Notes: a model not told the origin generated them from the letters alone. Counted from the first letter of the stretch, positions 44,226-53,604 are shown. The stretch: DNA of 64,000 bases from Pseudomonas azerbaijanoccidentalis (GCF_019145495.1 NZ_JAHSTU010000011.1:1-64000), one strand, 5' to 3'. Made by a program: numbers and translations.

Positions 44226-46461
44226 TGTCACTGCACTGCAATCTGCTGAACCTATGATCGGGCGCCTGGTGGTGGTCGGTCTGGGATTGATCGGTGGTTC
44301 GTTTGCCAAGGGTTTGCGCGAAAGTGGCTTGTGCCGCGAAGTGGTCGGGGTCGATCTCGACCCGCAGTCGCGCAAGCTGGCGGTGGAATTGGGTGTGGTG
44401 GATCGCTGCGAAGAAGACCTGGCGGTTGCTTGTCAGGGCGCCGACGTGATCCAGCTGGCTGTGCCGATCCTCGCCATGGAAAAAATGCTTGGCCGTTTGG
44501 CGGGCATGGACTTGGGGCAGGCCGTACTGACTGACGTCGGTAGTGCCAAAGGCAATGTGGTGCGTGCTGCGACCGAAGCCTTTGGCGGCATGCCATCGCG
44601 TTTCGTGCCGGGGCACCCGATTGCCGGTTCCGAGCAGAGCGGGGTAGAGGCCTCCAACGCCGAGTTGTTCCGTCGTCACAAAGTAATCCTGACGCCGCTG
44701 GAGCAGACCGATCCGCAGGCCCTGGCCGTGGTCGATCGCCTGTGGCGCGAATTGGGTGCCGATGTCGAGCACATGCAGGTCGAGCGTCACGACGAAGTGT
44801 TGGCGGCAACCAGCCACCTTCCGCACCTGTTGGCATTCGGTTTGGTCGATTCGTTGGCCAAGCGCAATGAAAATCTTGAGATCTTCCGTTACGCTGCGGG
44901 CGGTTTCCGCGATTTCACAAGAATCGCCGGAAGCGACCCGGTCATGTGGCACGACATCTTCCTCGCCAACCGCGAAGCTGTCCTGCGCACACTCGATACA
45001 TTTCGCAGCGACCTCGACGCCTTGCGCGACGCGGTCGATGCAGGGGATGGGCACCAATTATTGGGCGTTTTCACTCGCGCCCGGGTTGCTCGCGAGCATT
45101 TCAGTAAAATCCTGGCCCGTCGGGCCTATGTGGACGCTATGAATTCCAACGATCTGATTTTCCTGGCTCAACCTGGTGGCCGCCTGTCCGGTCGGATTCG
45201 CGTACCAGGTGACAAATCGATTTCCCACCGTTCGATCATGCTCGGCTCCCTGGCCGAAGGTGTCACCGAAGTCGAGGGCTTCCTCGAGGGCGAAGACGCC
45301 CTGGCGACCTTGCAGGCGTTCCGTGACATGGGCGTGGTCATTGAAGGCCCGCACCACGGTCGCGTGACCATTCACGGTGTCGGCCTGCATGGCCTGAAGC
45401 CAGCGCCGGGCCCGATCTATCTGGGCAACTCCGGTACTTCGATGCGCCTGCTGTCCGGCCTGCTGGCCGCGCAAGACTTCGACAGCACCCTGACCGGTGA
45501 CGCTTCGCTGTCCAAGCGCCCGATGAATCGCGTGGCCAATCCACTGCGTGAAATGGGGGCTGTGATCGAAACCGCCGCCGAAGGTCGTCCGCCGATGGTC
45601 ATCCGGGGTGGCCACAAGCTCAAAGGCCTGACTTACACCATGCCGATGGCCAGTGCCCAGGTTAAATCCTGCCTGCTACTGGCGGGTCTGTACGCCGAAG
45701 GCAAGACCACCGTCACCGAGCCTGCGCCAACCCGCGACCACACCGAGCGCATGCTGCGCGGCTTCGGCTACCCGGTAACGGTCAACGGTGCGACCGCATC
45801 GGTTGAGTCTGGCAACAAACTGTCGGCAACCCACATTGAAGTGCCGGGCGATATCTCGTCGTCGGCATTCTTCCTGGTGGCGGCTTCGATCGCTGAAGGT
45901 TCGGAGCTGGTGCTCGAGCACGTCGGCATCAACCCGACCCGTACCGGTGTCATCGACATCCTGCGTCTGATGGGCGCCGACATCACCCTGGAAAACCAGC
46001 GTGAAGTGGGCGGCGAGCCAGTCGCTGACCTGCGCGTACGTGCAGCTAAACTCAAGGGTATCGAGATTCCGGAAGCGTTGGTGCCGTTGGCAATTGACGA
46101 ATTCCCGGTGTTGTTCGTGGCGGCGGCCTGCGCTGAAGGGCGCACCGTGCTGACCGGCGCCGAAGAGTTGCGGGTCAAGGAGTCGGACCGTATCCAGGTC
46201 ATGGCCGATGGTCTGCTGGCGCTGGGCGTCAAATGTGAACCGACCCCGGACGGCATCATTATCGACGGCGGCCAGATTGGCGGCGGCGAAGTGCATGGTC
46301 ACGGCGACCACCGGATTGCCATGGCATTCAGCGTTGCTTCGCTTCGTGCGACTGCGCCGATCCGCATCCATGATTGCGCCAACGTCGCGACGTCGTTCCC
46401 GAACTTCCTGGCGTTGTGCGCACAGGTCGGTATCCGCGTTGCCCAAGAGGCTCAGTCGTGA
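44218..46461 (+). CDS. aroA: fused prephenate dehydrogenase / EPSP synthase (TyrA-AroA)
   Basis: A 747-residue fusion. Residues about 13-300 are prephenate dehydrogenase: dinucleotide motif VVVGLGLIGGSFAKGLR and GHPIAGSEQSGVEAS. Residues about 308-747 are 3-phosphoshikimate 1-carboxyvinyltransferase: GDKSISHRSIML, LGNSGTSMRLLSGLLA, SAQVKSC, RDHTERML, NPTRTGVIDI and RVKESDRIQ. The four motif types R-x-H-[ST]-E, G-D-K-[ST], S-A-Q-x-K and N-x-T-R are all present, as described for class II, glyphosate-tolerant EPSP synthases. GTG 44218 overlaps hisC by 8 bases; ATG 44254 is an alternative start that begins the Rossmann strand. The fusion is normal in Pseudomonas. Confidence 0.96.
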   Translation: MVDVTALQSAEPMIGRLVVVGLGLIGGSFAKGLRESGLCREVVGVDLDPQSRKLAVELGVVDRCEEDLAVACQGADVIQLAVPILAMEKMLGRLAGMDLGQAVLTDVGSAKGNVVRAATEAFGGMPSRFVPGHPIAGSEQSGVEASNAELFRRHKVILTPLEQTDPQALAVVDRLWRELGADVEHMQVERHDEVLAATSHLPHLLAFGLVDSLAKRNENLEIFRYAAGGFRDFTRIAGSDPVMWHDIFLANREAVLRTLDTFRSDLDALRDAVDAGDGHQLLGVFTRARVAREHFSKILARRAYVDAMNSNDLIFLAQPGGRLSGRIRVPGDKSISHRSIMLGSLAEGVTEVEGFLEGEDALATLQAFRDMGVVIEGPHHGRVTIHGVGLHGLKPAPGPIYLGNSGTSMRLLSGLLAAQDFDSTLTGDASLSKRPMNRVANPLREMGAVIETAAEGRPPMVIRGGHKLKGLTYTMPMASAQVKSCLLLAGLYAEGKTTVTEPAPTRDHTERMLRGFGYPVTVNGATASVESGNKLSATHIEVPGDISSSAFFLVAASIAEGSELVLEHVGINPTRTGVIDILRLMGADITLENQREVGGEPVADLRVRAAKLKGIEIPEALVPLAIDEFPVLFVAAACAEGRTVLTGAEELRVKESDRIQVMADGLLALGVKCEPTPDGIIIDGGQIGGGEVHGHGDHRIAMAFSVASLRATAPIRIHDCANVATSFPNFLALCAQVGIRVAQEAQS

Positions 46462-47147
46462 TCAACATTGCACCGGTCATCACCATCGATGGGCCTAGCG
46501 GCTCCGGCAAAGGCACGGTAGCCGGGATTCTGGCCAAGCGTCTGGGCTGGAACCTGCTGGATTCCGGTGCGCTTTATCGCTTGCTGGCATTTGCTGCGCA
46601 TAACCATGGCGTTGACCTGACCAATGAAGAGCTGCTGAAAAAACTTGCCGCTCATCTGGATGTTCAGTTCATCGCGGCGACCGAGGGTCAGCTGCAACGC
46701 ATCATTCTGGAAGGCGACGAAGTCAGCGATGTGATCCGTACGGAAAGCGTCGGCTCGGGTGCCTCCCAGGTGGCTGCATTGCCCGCCGTACGCGAGGCGC
46801 TGCTGCAACGCCAACGCGCATTTCAGGAAGCGCCGGGCCTGGTGGCCGATGGTCGCGACATGGGCACGGTGGTTTTTCCAGACGCGCCGCTGAAGATTTT
46901 TCTGACCGCCAGTGCCGAGGAGCGTGCGCGCCGTCGATACTTGCAGTTGAAGGGCAAAGTCGATGGTGTTAGTCTGTCGAGTCTGCTAGATGAGATACGT
47001 GCACGCGATGAGCGTGACACCCAGCGAGCGGTAGCCCCGCTCAAGCCGGCGGCTGACGCCATACAGCTGGATTCCACGGAATTATCCATCGATCAGGTGC
47101 TGCAACGCATCATGAGCGAGATCGCCATTCGCGATATTGCCGGGTGA
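46458..47147 (+). CDS. cmk: cytidylate kinase
   Basis: A 229-residue kinase that phosphorylates CMP and dCMP. The P-loop is IDGPSGSGKGTVAGILA. Other landmarks are LLDSGALYRLLAFAA, VADGRDMGTVVFPDAPLKIF (CMP binding) and RARDERDTQRAVAPLKPA (lid). GTG 46458 overlaps the tyrA::aroA stop by 4 bases and gives the standard length. It is the last enzyme gene before rpsA in the supra-operon. Confidence 0.96.
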   Translation: MINIAPVITIDGPSGSGKGTVAGILAKRLGWNLLDSGALYRLLAFAAHNHGVDLTNEELLKKLAAHLDVQFIAATEGQLQRIILEGDEVSDVIRTESVGSGASQVAALPAVREALLQRQRAFQEAPGLVADGRDMGTVVFPDAPLKIFLTASAEERARRRYLQLKGKVDGVSLSSLLDEIRARDERDTQRAVAPLKPAADAIQLDSTELSIDQVLQRIMSEIAIRDIAG

Positions 47148-47266
47148 CCAAGAAGGCCGCAGGGGACCAGTCATAGTTCTGCGACGCTTCTTTTAAATGA
47201 AACTAACCCACACCGTCTGGGGTGTGGAGATGGGCGTATTCTTCGCCCTCATCAACAGGAATTAAA

Positions 47267-48961
47267 ATGAGCGAAAGCTTTGCGGAACTCTTTGAAGAAA
47301 GCCTAAAAACCCTGAACCTTCAGGCAGGCTCCATCATCACCGGTGTTATCGTTGATATCGATTACCAAGCTCGCTGGGTAACCGTTCACGCTGGCCTGAA
47401 GTCTGAAGCACTCATCCCGCTTGAGCAGTTCTACAACGACGCTGGCGACCTGACTATCAACGTCGGTGACGAAGTTCACGTTGCTCTGGACTCGGTTGAA
47501 GACGGCTTTGGTGAAACCAAGCTGTCCCGTGAAAAAGCCAAGCGCGCTGAATGCTGGATTGTTCTGGAAGCAGCCTTCGCAGCCGAAGAAGTGGTCAAGG
47601 GCGTTATCAACGGTAAGGTTAAAGGCGGCTTCACTGTCGACGTTAACGGCATCCGTGCGTTCCTGCCAGGTTCTCTGGTTGACGTCCGTCCAGTGCGCGA
47701 CACCACGCACCTGGAAGGCAAAGAGCTGGAATTCAAGGTCATCAAGCTGGACCAGAAGCGCAACAACGTTGTCGTTTCCCGTCGTAGCGTCCTGGAAGCC
47801 GAGAACTCCGCCGAGCGCGAAGCTCTGCTGGAATCCTTGCAGGAAGGCCAACAAGTCAAAGGTATCGTCAAAAACCTCACCGATTACGGCGCATTCGTCG
47901 ATCTGGGTGGCGTCGATGGCCTGCTGCACATTACCGACATGGCTTGGAAGCGTATCAAGCATCCTTCCGAAATCGTCAACGTTGGCGACGAGATCGATGT
48001 CAAGGTTCTGAAGTACGATCGCGAGCGCAATCGTGTTTCCCTGGGCCTGAAGCAACTGGGCGAAGATCCATGGGTTGCTATCAAAGCCCGTTACCCAGAA
48101 AGCACTCGCGTTACCGCTCGTGTAACCAACCTGACCGACTACGGCTGCTTCGCTGAGCTGGAAGAAGGCGTTGAAGGTCTGGTACACGTTTCCGAAATGG
48201 ACTGGACCAACAAGAACATCCACCCTTCGAAAGTCGTACAAGTCGGCGACGAAGTGGAAGTTATGGTTCTGGACATCGACGAAGAGCGTCGTCGTATCTC
48301 CCTGGGCATCAAGCAGTGCAAATCTAACCCATGGGAAGATTTCTCTGGCCAGTTCAACAAGGGCGATAAAATCTCCGGCACCATCAAGTCGATCACCGAT
48401 TTCGGTATCTTCATTGGTCTGGACGGCGGCATCGACGGTCTGGTTCACCTGTCCGACATCTCCTGGAACGAAGTGGGCGAAGAAGCCGTACGCCGTTTCA
48501 AGAAGGGCGACGAGCTGGACACCGTTATCCTGTCGGTTGACCCAGAGCGCGAGCGCATCTCCCTGGGTATCAAGCAGCTGGAAAGCGATCCGTTCTCCGA
48601 GTACGTTCAAGAGAACGACAAAGGCGCAATCGTTAAGGGCATCGTGAAAGAAGTTGACGCTAAAGGCGCCATCATCACTCTGGCCGACGATATCGAAGCG
48701 ACTCTGAAAGCCTCCGAAATCAGCCGTGACCGCGTTGAAGACGCGCGCAACGTTCTGAAAGAAGGCGAAGAAGTAGAAGCCAAGATCATCAGCGTTGATC
48801 GCAAGAGCCGCGTAATCCAGCTCTCGATCAAGTCGAAAGACGTTGAAGACGAGAAAGAAGCCATCCAGAGCCTGCGCGACAAGCCAGTAGCTGGTGACGC
48901 TCCAGTAGCAACCACCCTGGGTGACCTGCTGCGTGCTGCACAAGCGGAAAAACAGAACTAA
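47267..48961 (+). CDS. rpsA: 30S ribosomal protein S1
   Basis: A 564-residue protein with six S1 RNA-binding repeats: two N-terminal repeats that bind the ribosome, then four typical OB-fold repeats carrying TDYGAFVDLGGVDGLLHITD, TDYGCFAELEEGVEGLVHVS, TDFGIFIGLDGGIDGLVHLS and a final more divergent copy. It is needed to load structured mRNAs. ATG 47267 follows AACAGGAATTAAA. The leader between cmk and rpsA is 119 bases, long enough for autoregulation as known for E. coli rpsA, but no specific element was verified. A strong terminator follows. Confidence 0.97.
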   Translation: MSESFAELFEESLKTLNLQAGSIITGVIVDIDYQARWVTVHAGLKSEALIPLEQFYNDAGDLTINVGDEVHVALDSVEDGFGETKLSREKAKRAECWIVLEAAFAAEEVVKGVINGKVKGGFTVDVNGIRAFLPGSLVDVRPVRDTTHLEGKELEFKVIKLDQKRNNVVVSRRSVLEAENSAEREALLESLQEGQQVKGIVKNLTDYGAFVDLGGVDGLLHITDMAWKRIKHPSEIVNVGDEIDVKVLKYDRERNRVSLGLKQLGEDPWVAIKARYPESTRVTARVTNLTDYGCFAELEEGVEGLVHVSEMDWTNKNIHPSKVVQVGDEVEVMVLDIDEERRRISLGIKQCKSNPWEDFSGQFNKGDKISGTIKSITDFGIFIGLDGGIDGLVHLSDISWNEVGEEAVRRFKKGDELDTVILSVDPERERISLGIKQLESDPFSEYVQENDKGAIVKGIVKEVDAKGAIITLADDIEATLKASEISRDRVEDARNVLKEGEEVEAKIISVDRKSRVIQLSIKSKDVEDEKEAIQSLRDKPVAGDAPVATTLGDLLRAAQAEKQN

Positions 48962-48981
48962 GTTCTGACTTTCTGTAAGAA

Positions 48982-49008
48982 AAGGGCGACTTCGGTCGCC
49001 CTTTTTTG
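48982..49008 (+). terminator. rho-independent terminator after rpsA
   Basis: AAGGGCGAC (48982-48990) pairs with GTCGCCCTT (48995-49003) around a TTCG tetraloop and is followed by a T run. It closes the aromatic/cmk/rpsA transcript. Confidence 0.9.
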
Positions 49009-49032
49009 TGCCTAAAATTTGACCCTGGCCAT

Positions 49033-49063
49033 CGTAGGAGCTGCCGAAGGCTGCGATCTTTTG
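49033..49063 (+). repeat. REP unit, single
   Basis: CGTAGGAGCTGCCGAAGGCTG-type unit followed by CGATCTTTTG. It is the last REP unit in the window. None was found in the following 15 kb. Confidence 0.75.
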
Positions 49064-49209
49064 CAGTGTTAACGAAGCTCGACCCGAATCAAGAAACCAA
49101 CACCTCGTCGCAACTGTCCATTTGTTTAACAGGATCAATCGCTTATTTGCAGCTAGTCTAAGCCTGAAGCGAACGACGCTAGGGCATGGTGCCTGGCATA
49201 AGGAAGTGA

Positions 49210-49488
49210 ATGAACAAGCTCATTCTCGCAATAGCATTACTGACACTGGCGGGTTGTGCCACTAATGCCAAGACCCATGCGGTACGTGGGGTCAGCGGCA
49301 TTGAGGTTGATTGCTCTGGACTGGGCTCGGGTTGGGAGAAGTGTCACAAGCGCGCAGCGAAGGAGTGTAAGGGCGCAGGCTATAAAGTCGTTGCCAGATC
49401 GGATGATGCAAAGGAAGAGGACGAATTCCCGTTCGGCTTCAATCCCGCGGGCTATCTGACACGAACCATGCTGGTGATTTGCAGGTGA
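49210..49488 (+). CDS. small lipoprotein of unknown function
   Basis: A 92-residue protein with a lipobox signal (LAIALLTLAGC, Cys16). The mature part has four cysteines (VDCSGLG, EKCHKRA, KECKGAGYKV and a terminal ICR), suggesting disulfides in the periplasm. The GYKVVARSDDAKEEDE segment is acidic. It is predicted to be a membrane-anchored lipoprotein; no function is known. It stands between the rpsA terminator and ihfB on the same strand, an accessory insertion in an otherwise conserved gene order. Confidence 0.8.
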   Translation: MNKLILAIALLTLAGCATNAKTHAVRGVSGIEVDCSGLGSGWEKCHKRAAKECKGAGYKVVARSDDAKEEDEFPFGFNPAGYLTRTMLVICR

Positions 49489-49622
49489 GGCAGCGATTGG
49501 TGGTGGAGCTGACATGGTGTGATGCGTGAAAAGATGTCAAAACTCGGGCTGTTCAAATCCATGCGGGCATGCTAAAACCTCTGGAGCGATTTTCCTAGCT
49601 GCTTGAAAAAGAAGGGAAAAAT

Positions 49623-49919
49623 ATGACGAAGTCGGAGTTGATCGAACGAATTGTCACCCATCAAGGGCTGCTCTCATCAAAAGATGTGGAGCTGGCCATC
49701 AAGACCATGCTTGAGCAAATGTCCCAATGTCTGGCCACCGGTGATCGCATCGAGATCCGTGGTTTTGGCAGCTTCTCCTTGCATTACCGCGCACCGCGGG
49801 TAGGCCGCAATCCGAAGACAGGTCAGTCCGTCAGTCTTGACGGTAAATTCGTTCCGCATTTCAAGCCAGGTAAAGAGCTGCGCGATCGCGTGAACGAGGA
49901 AGAGGAAGAAGGCCTTTGA
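49623..49919 (+). CDS. ihfB: integration host factor subunit beta
   Basis: A 98-residue DNA-bending protein. It begins MTKSELIERIVTHQGLLSSK and contains the GDRIEIRGFGSFSLHYRAPR region and the proline-tipped arm RVGRNPKTGQSV, which inserts into the minor groove. It pairs with IhfA. The C-terminus (RDRVNEEEEEGL) is acidic, as in Pseudomonas orthologues. In P. aeruginosa this gene (himD) borders the O-specific antigen locus, and the same arrangement is present here. Confidence 0.96.
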   Translation: MTKSELIERIVTHQGLLSSKDVELAIKTMLEQMSQCLATGDRIEIRGFGSFSLHYRAPRVGRNPKTGQSVSLDGKFVPHFKPGKELRDRVNEEEEEGL

Positions 49920-49946
49920 CAGTCTCTGCGATTCAAGGAACTGCTG

Positions 49947-50186
49947 ATGCGTAACCTCAAGCGTATTTTGCTCGCGGTATTCATCCTGCTGCTGGTGCTG
50001 GCGATCCTGGCGTTCGTGCTTGAGAATCAGCAATCAGTTTCTTTGCTGTTCCTGGGATGGGCGGGGCCGCAGTTACCGGTTTCGTTGGTCATGGTCCTGG
50101 CGCTGCTGATTGGTATGGTGATTGGTCCGATTATCAGCTGGTTGCTGGGGCGCGTAACCCGAGCCTCGCGTAGACGACTCGTTTGA
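49947..50186 (+). CDS. LapA-domain (DUF1049) inner-membrane protein
   Basis: A 79-residue protein with two membrane helices (ILLAVFILLLVLAILAFVL and VSLVMVLALLIGMVIGPIIS) separated by ENQQSVSLLFLGWAGPQLP, and a basic C-terminal end (GRVTRASRRRLV). This is the LapA lipopolysaccharide-assembly family, which in enterobacteria works with LapB to control LpxC turnover. It is unrelated to the large Pseudomonas adhesin also called LapA. It is 27 bases after ihfB, probably in the same transcript, and directly precedes the O-antigen locus. Confidence 0.9.
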   Translation: MRNLKRILLAVFILLLVLAILAFVLENQQSVSLLFLGWAGPQLPVSLVMVLALLIGMVIGPIISWLLGRVTRASRRRLV

Positions 50187-50343
50187 TAGATGTCCTGAAT
50201 TCACAACGCTGCTTGTTCATATCCGTTAGTCGAGCCAACATGAAGCCTTAATGGCTGCTTAGCTGTGGCACCAGGTGCTTTCGGTTTGCGCTGGCCTTTT
50301 CAAAGACCACGTTGGCCGATGACTCTGCCAGTCACTCAAGGGT

Positions 50344-51426
50344 ATGAAGCGCGTGAAAATTCTAGTCACTGGCGGCGCGGGCTTTATTGGTTCGTCAGTC
50401 ATTCGACATATCATCTCCAACACTAGCGACTCTGTGGTCAACGTCGACAAGTTGACTTACGCCGGTAATCTCGAATCCCTGGCCGAAGTCAGCCTAGACC
50501 CCCGATATGCGTTTGAGCGGGCTGATATCTGTGATCGAGGGCAGATCGATCGCATTCTCCAGCAGTACCAGCCGGATGCCATCATGCATCTTGCTGCAGA
50601 GTCGCATGTCGATCGCTCCATCTCCGGGCCTGCCGATTTCATTCAGACCAATATCGTCGGCACCTATACCTTGCTGGAAGCTGCGCGACACTATTGGGTA
50701 ACGATGGATGAGGGGCGCAGGGCAGGCTTCCGTTTTCATCATATCTCGACGGATGAAGTGTTCGGGGATCTCGAAATCGGTGCCGCGTCGTTCACCGAAT
50801 CTACCCCTTACCAGCCAAGTTCTCCGTATTCGGCGAGTAAAGCAGGTTCCGATCATCTGGTTCGGGCTTGGACGCGTACCTATGGGCTGCCGACACTGAT
50901 CACCAATTGTTCAAATAATTACGGCCCTTACCACTTCCCTGAGAAACTGATCCCGCTGGTCATTCTCAACGCGCTGGAGGGAAAGCCCTTGCCGGTGTAT
51001 GGCGATGGCAAACAGATCCGTGACTGGCTGTATGTAGAAGATCATGCCCGTGCGCTTTATCAAGTCATCACTGAAGGTGTTGTGGGTCAGGCGTACAACA
51101 TTGGTGGCCACAACGAAAAACAGAATATTGAAGTAGTGCGGGCCGTTTGTGCATTGCTCGACGAACTTTGCCCGGACTCCCTTTATCGGCCGCACTCCAG
51201 TTTGATTGCTCACGTTGAAGACCGCCCCGGCCATGATCTGCGCTACGCAATCGATGCCGATAAAATCCAGCATGAGCTGGGTTGGGTGCCAAGGGAAACC
51301 TTCGAGACAGGCCTTCGCAAGACGGTTGAATGGTATCTCGACAACCCGGAGTGGGTTGCGCATGTGAAGAGTGGCAGTTACCAGCAGTGGATCGATCAAA
51401 ACTACACAGATCGATCAAACTCATGA
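50344..51426 (+). CDS. rfbB: dTDP-glucose 4,6-dehydratase RmlB
   Basis: A 360-residue extended SDR making dTDP-4-keto-6-deoxyglucose, the second step of dTDP-L-rhamnose synthesis. Landmarks are ILVTGGAGFIGSSVIRHII (nucleotide loop), LAAESHVDRSI, the STDEVFGDL active-site strand, YSASKAGSDHLVRAW (Tyr and Lys) and NCSNNYGPYHFPEKLIPL. The ATG at 50344 has an AAGGG ribosome binding site too close to it. A GTG at 50353, giving the canonical start MKILVTGG, has better spacing and may be the real start. Its stop overlaps rmlD by 4 bases. It is the first gene of the polysaccharide locus. Confidence 0.95.
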   Translation: MKRVKILVTGGAGFIGSSVIRHIISNTSDSVVNVDKLTYAGNLESLAEVSLDPRYAFERADICDRGQIDRILQQYQPDAIMHLAAESHVDRSISGPADFIQTNIVGTYTLLEAARHYWVTMDEGRRAGFRFHHISTDEVFGDLEIGAASFTESTPYQPSSPYSASKAGSDHLVRAWTRTYGLPTLITNCSNNYGPYHFPEKLIPLVILNALEGKPLPVYGDGKQIRDWLYVEDHARALYQVITEGVVGQAYNIGGHNEKQNIEVVRAVCALLDELCPDSLYRPHSSLIAHVEDRPGHDLRYAIDADKIQHELGWVPRETFETGLRKTVEWYLDNPEWVAHVKSGSYQQWIDQNYTDRSNS

Positions 51427-52316
51427 AAATTCTTCTGTTAGGGAAAAGCGGCCAAGTGGGCTGGGAACTGCAGCGCTCGCTCGCGCCGTTGGGTCGGGTG
51501 ATTGCTCTTGATCGCGGGACAGTGGGCGAGCTGTGCGGTGATCTGACAGATCTCGTCGGGTTGCGAGCAACGATTCGGCAAGTCAAACCTGACATTATCG
51601 TCAATGCAGCGGCTTACACCGCCGTCGATAAGGCTGAATCCGAGTTTGAACTGGCAAATCAGGTGAACGGCCTGGCATGCCGGATGATGGCAGAAGAAGC
51701 GGTTAATCTTGGCGCGTGGCTAATTCACTACTCTTCCGATTACGTCTTCGATGGTCAAGGTTCAGTGCCGTGGAGTGAGTCGGATGCTGTGGCGCCGTTG
51801 AATCATTACGGTGCCAGCAAGCTCGCGGGGGAGCAGGCGATCATTGCGAGCGGGTGCAATTACCTGATTTACCGTACCAGCTGGGTTTACGGTGCTCGTG
51901 GCAACAACTTCGCAACAAGTATGCTGAGGCTGGCCAGAGAGCGTGAGACCTTGAACATCGTCAATGACCAGGTCGGTGCCCCTACCGGCGCGGACCTCAT
52001 TGCCGACATTACTGCGCTGTCTCTCCAGCAGGCTCTTCGGTGCCCGGAGCTGTCGGGCCTATATCATCTGGCGGCCGCTGGAGAGGTGTCGTGGTGCGGT
52101 TATGCTCGGCATGTCATCGACTTTGCTCAAGCAAGCGGGGAGCAACTGGCGGTCAGGTCGATCAATCCAATCGAGACGTGCGCCTATCCCACACTTGCAC
52201 GCCGTCCGCTCAACTCACGTTTGAATACTCAAAAGCTGCGTGACACTTTTTCTCTACACTTGCCGGAATGGCAAAGTGGTGTGAGCCGAATGCTCTCGGA
52301 AATCTTGAACAAATGA
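51423..52316 (+). CDS. rfbD: dTDP-4-dehydrorhamnose reductase RmlD
   Basis: A 297-residue SDR reducing dTDP-4-keto-L-rhamnose to dTDP-L-rhamnose. It begins MKILLLGKSGQVGWELQRSL and carries NAAAYTAVDKAESE, the SSDYVFDG strand, and YGASKLAGEQAI (Tyr and Lys), all typical of RmlD. The usual substrate requires the epimerase RmlC, which is not found in this window. The gene is bounded by 4-base overlaps with rmlB and rmlA, showing tight translational coupling. Confidence 0.95.
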   Translation: MKILLLGKSGQVGWELQRSLAPLGRVIALDRGTVGELCGDLTDLVGLRATIRQVKPDIIVNAAAYTAVDKAESEFELANQVNGLACRMMAEEAVNLGAWLIHYSSDYVFDGQGSVPWSESDAVAPLNHYGASKLAGEQAIIASGCNYLIYRTSWVYGARGNNFATSMLRLARERETLNIVNDQVGAPTGADLIADITALSLQQALRCPELSGLYHLAAAGEVSWCGYARHVIDFAQASGEQLAVRSINPIETCAYPTLARRPLNSRLNTQKLRDTFSLHLPEWQSGVSRMLSEILNK

Positions 52317-53209
52317 CCACCATCAATCGTAAAGGCATCCTTCTCGCCGGGGGCACGGGCACGCGTCTGCACCCGCTGACCTTAGGTGTGTCCAAGCAAA
52401 TGCTGCCTATCTACGATAAGCCAATGATCTTCTATCCATTGTCAGTGCTGATGCTCGCAGGCATTCGCGATATTCTGATCATCTGCACGCCGGACGATCT
52501 GCCGAGCTTCCGCAAGCTGTTGGGTGACGGAAGTCTGTATGGGGTCAAACTGACATACGCAGAGCAGCCCAGTCCGGATGGATTGGCTCAAGCGTTCATT
52601 ATCGGTGAGGACTTCATCGGCAGCGATCCTTGCTGCCTGATTCTGGGTGACAACATTTTCTATGGTCACCACTTCTCCGACAGTTTGCGTGCGGCTGCCA
52701 ACCAAGACTGCGGCGCTACGATCTTCGGCTACCATGTATCAGATCCGGAGCGTTTCGGTGTGGTGGAGTTCGATGCGCAAGGGCAGGCACTGAGCATCGA
52801 AGAAAAACCTGTCAAACCAAAATCCAGTTTCGCGGTGACCGGTTTGTACTTCTACGATAATCGTGTGGTCGAAATCGCAAAAGCCCTCAAGCCTTCCGCG
52901 CGTGGCGAGCTTGAAATCACCGACGTAAATCTCGCGTATCTGAAGCAGAAGTCACTCAGGGTGGAAGTGTTGGGGCGCGGTTTCGCCTGGCTGGATACCG
53001 GGACTCCGGATTCGCTACTCGAAGCCAGCCATTTTGTGCATACCATCGAAAAGCGCCAAGGGTTGAAGCTGGCATGTCTGGAGGAGATTGCATACAACAA
53101 TGGATGGATTTGTACTGAGCAGCTGGCAGTTCAAGCTAATCGGCTTGAAAAGACCGCATATGGTGACTACTTGCAAAAACTTCTGAAGGTGCCGGGATAT
53201 GAGATTTGA
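52313..53209 (+). CDS. rfbA: glucose-1-phosphate thymidylyltransferase RmlA
   Basis: A 298-residue nucleotidyltransferase making dTDP-glucose. The nucleotide-binding motif is GILLAGGTGTRLHPLTLGVSK; further segments are PIYDKPMIFYPLSVLML, the LILGDNIFYGH metal site, VVEFDAQGQALSIEEKP and WLDTGTPDSLLEAS. Length and motifs match long RmlA forms that include the C-terminal allosteric helix. The order here is rmlB-rmlD-rmlA; after it comes a 395-base gap instead of rmlC. Confidence 0.96.
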   Translation: MTTINRKGILLAGGTGTRLHPLTLGVSKQMLPIYDKPMIFYPLSVLMLAGIRDILIICTPDDLPSFRKLLGDGSLYGVKLTYAEQPSPDGLAQAFIIGEDFIGSDPCCLILGDNIFYGHHFSDSLRAAANQDCGATIFGYHVSDPERFGVVEFDAQGQALSIEEKPVKPKSSFAVTGLYFYDNRVVEIAKALKPSARGELEITDVNLAYLKQKSLRVEVLGRGFAWLDTGTPDSLLEASHFVHTIEKRQGLKLACLEEIAYNNGWICTEQLAVQANRLEKTAYGDYLQKLLKVPGYEI

Positions 53210-53604
53210 TCGGTACGGATGGTTGATGTTATTTTGATGGCTCAACTTTGAAGCATTTATTTGTTTTCTAATGGATTTTTTTGTCTCCCGTCGGCGCATG
53301 AGTTATTAATTCCCGGCACTCGCTGTAGAATGGCCGGCAGAATTATCCAACCTTATTTGGCCCTGCATTTGAATCTCAATTGACCTGATTTTTGACAGAA
53401 GAGCTTGCTTGCCGAGAGCGGCCTCCAACGGATGGAGGGCAAGCAGAAACATCAGGGATGCGAATGCGGGTAGGGATGAAAGGTTTGGATCAACGTTGAG
53501 CTGTCACTCTGTCGCGTTGATTGCGATGCAGGGATGACTGGAAACATAACTGAGCCCCGCTTACTGGTTTCATCTGCCAGAGGAGGGGATTAAGGATTTA
53601 GAGC
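53210..53604. other. AT-rich gap in the position expected for rmlC
   Basis: 395 bases between rmlA and manC, richer in A and T than neighbouring genes. No frame resembles the RmlC epimerase. A bulged hairpin joins GCTTGC (53407-53412) to GCAAGC (53439-53444) with inner CCTCCA/TGGAGG. The manC promoter presumably lies in the right half, since a separate transcript would explain the gap. Confidence 0.5.

Noticed and set aside
47303..49138. 611-codon open frame antisense to rpsA
   Set aside because: A shadow of the repetitive S1 coding sequence, with repeated LVQLDD-like segments that mirror the S1 repeats.
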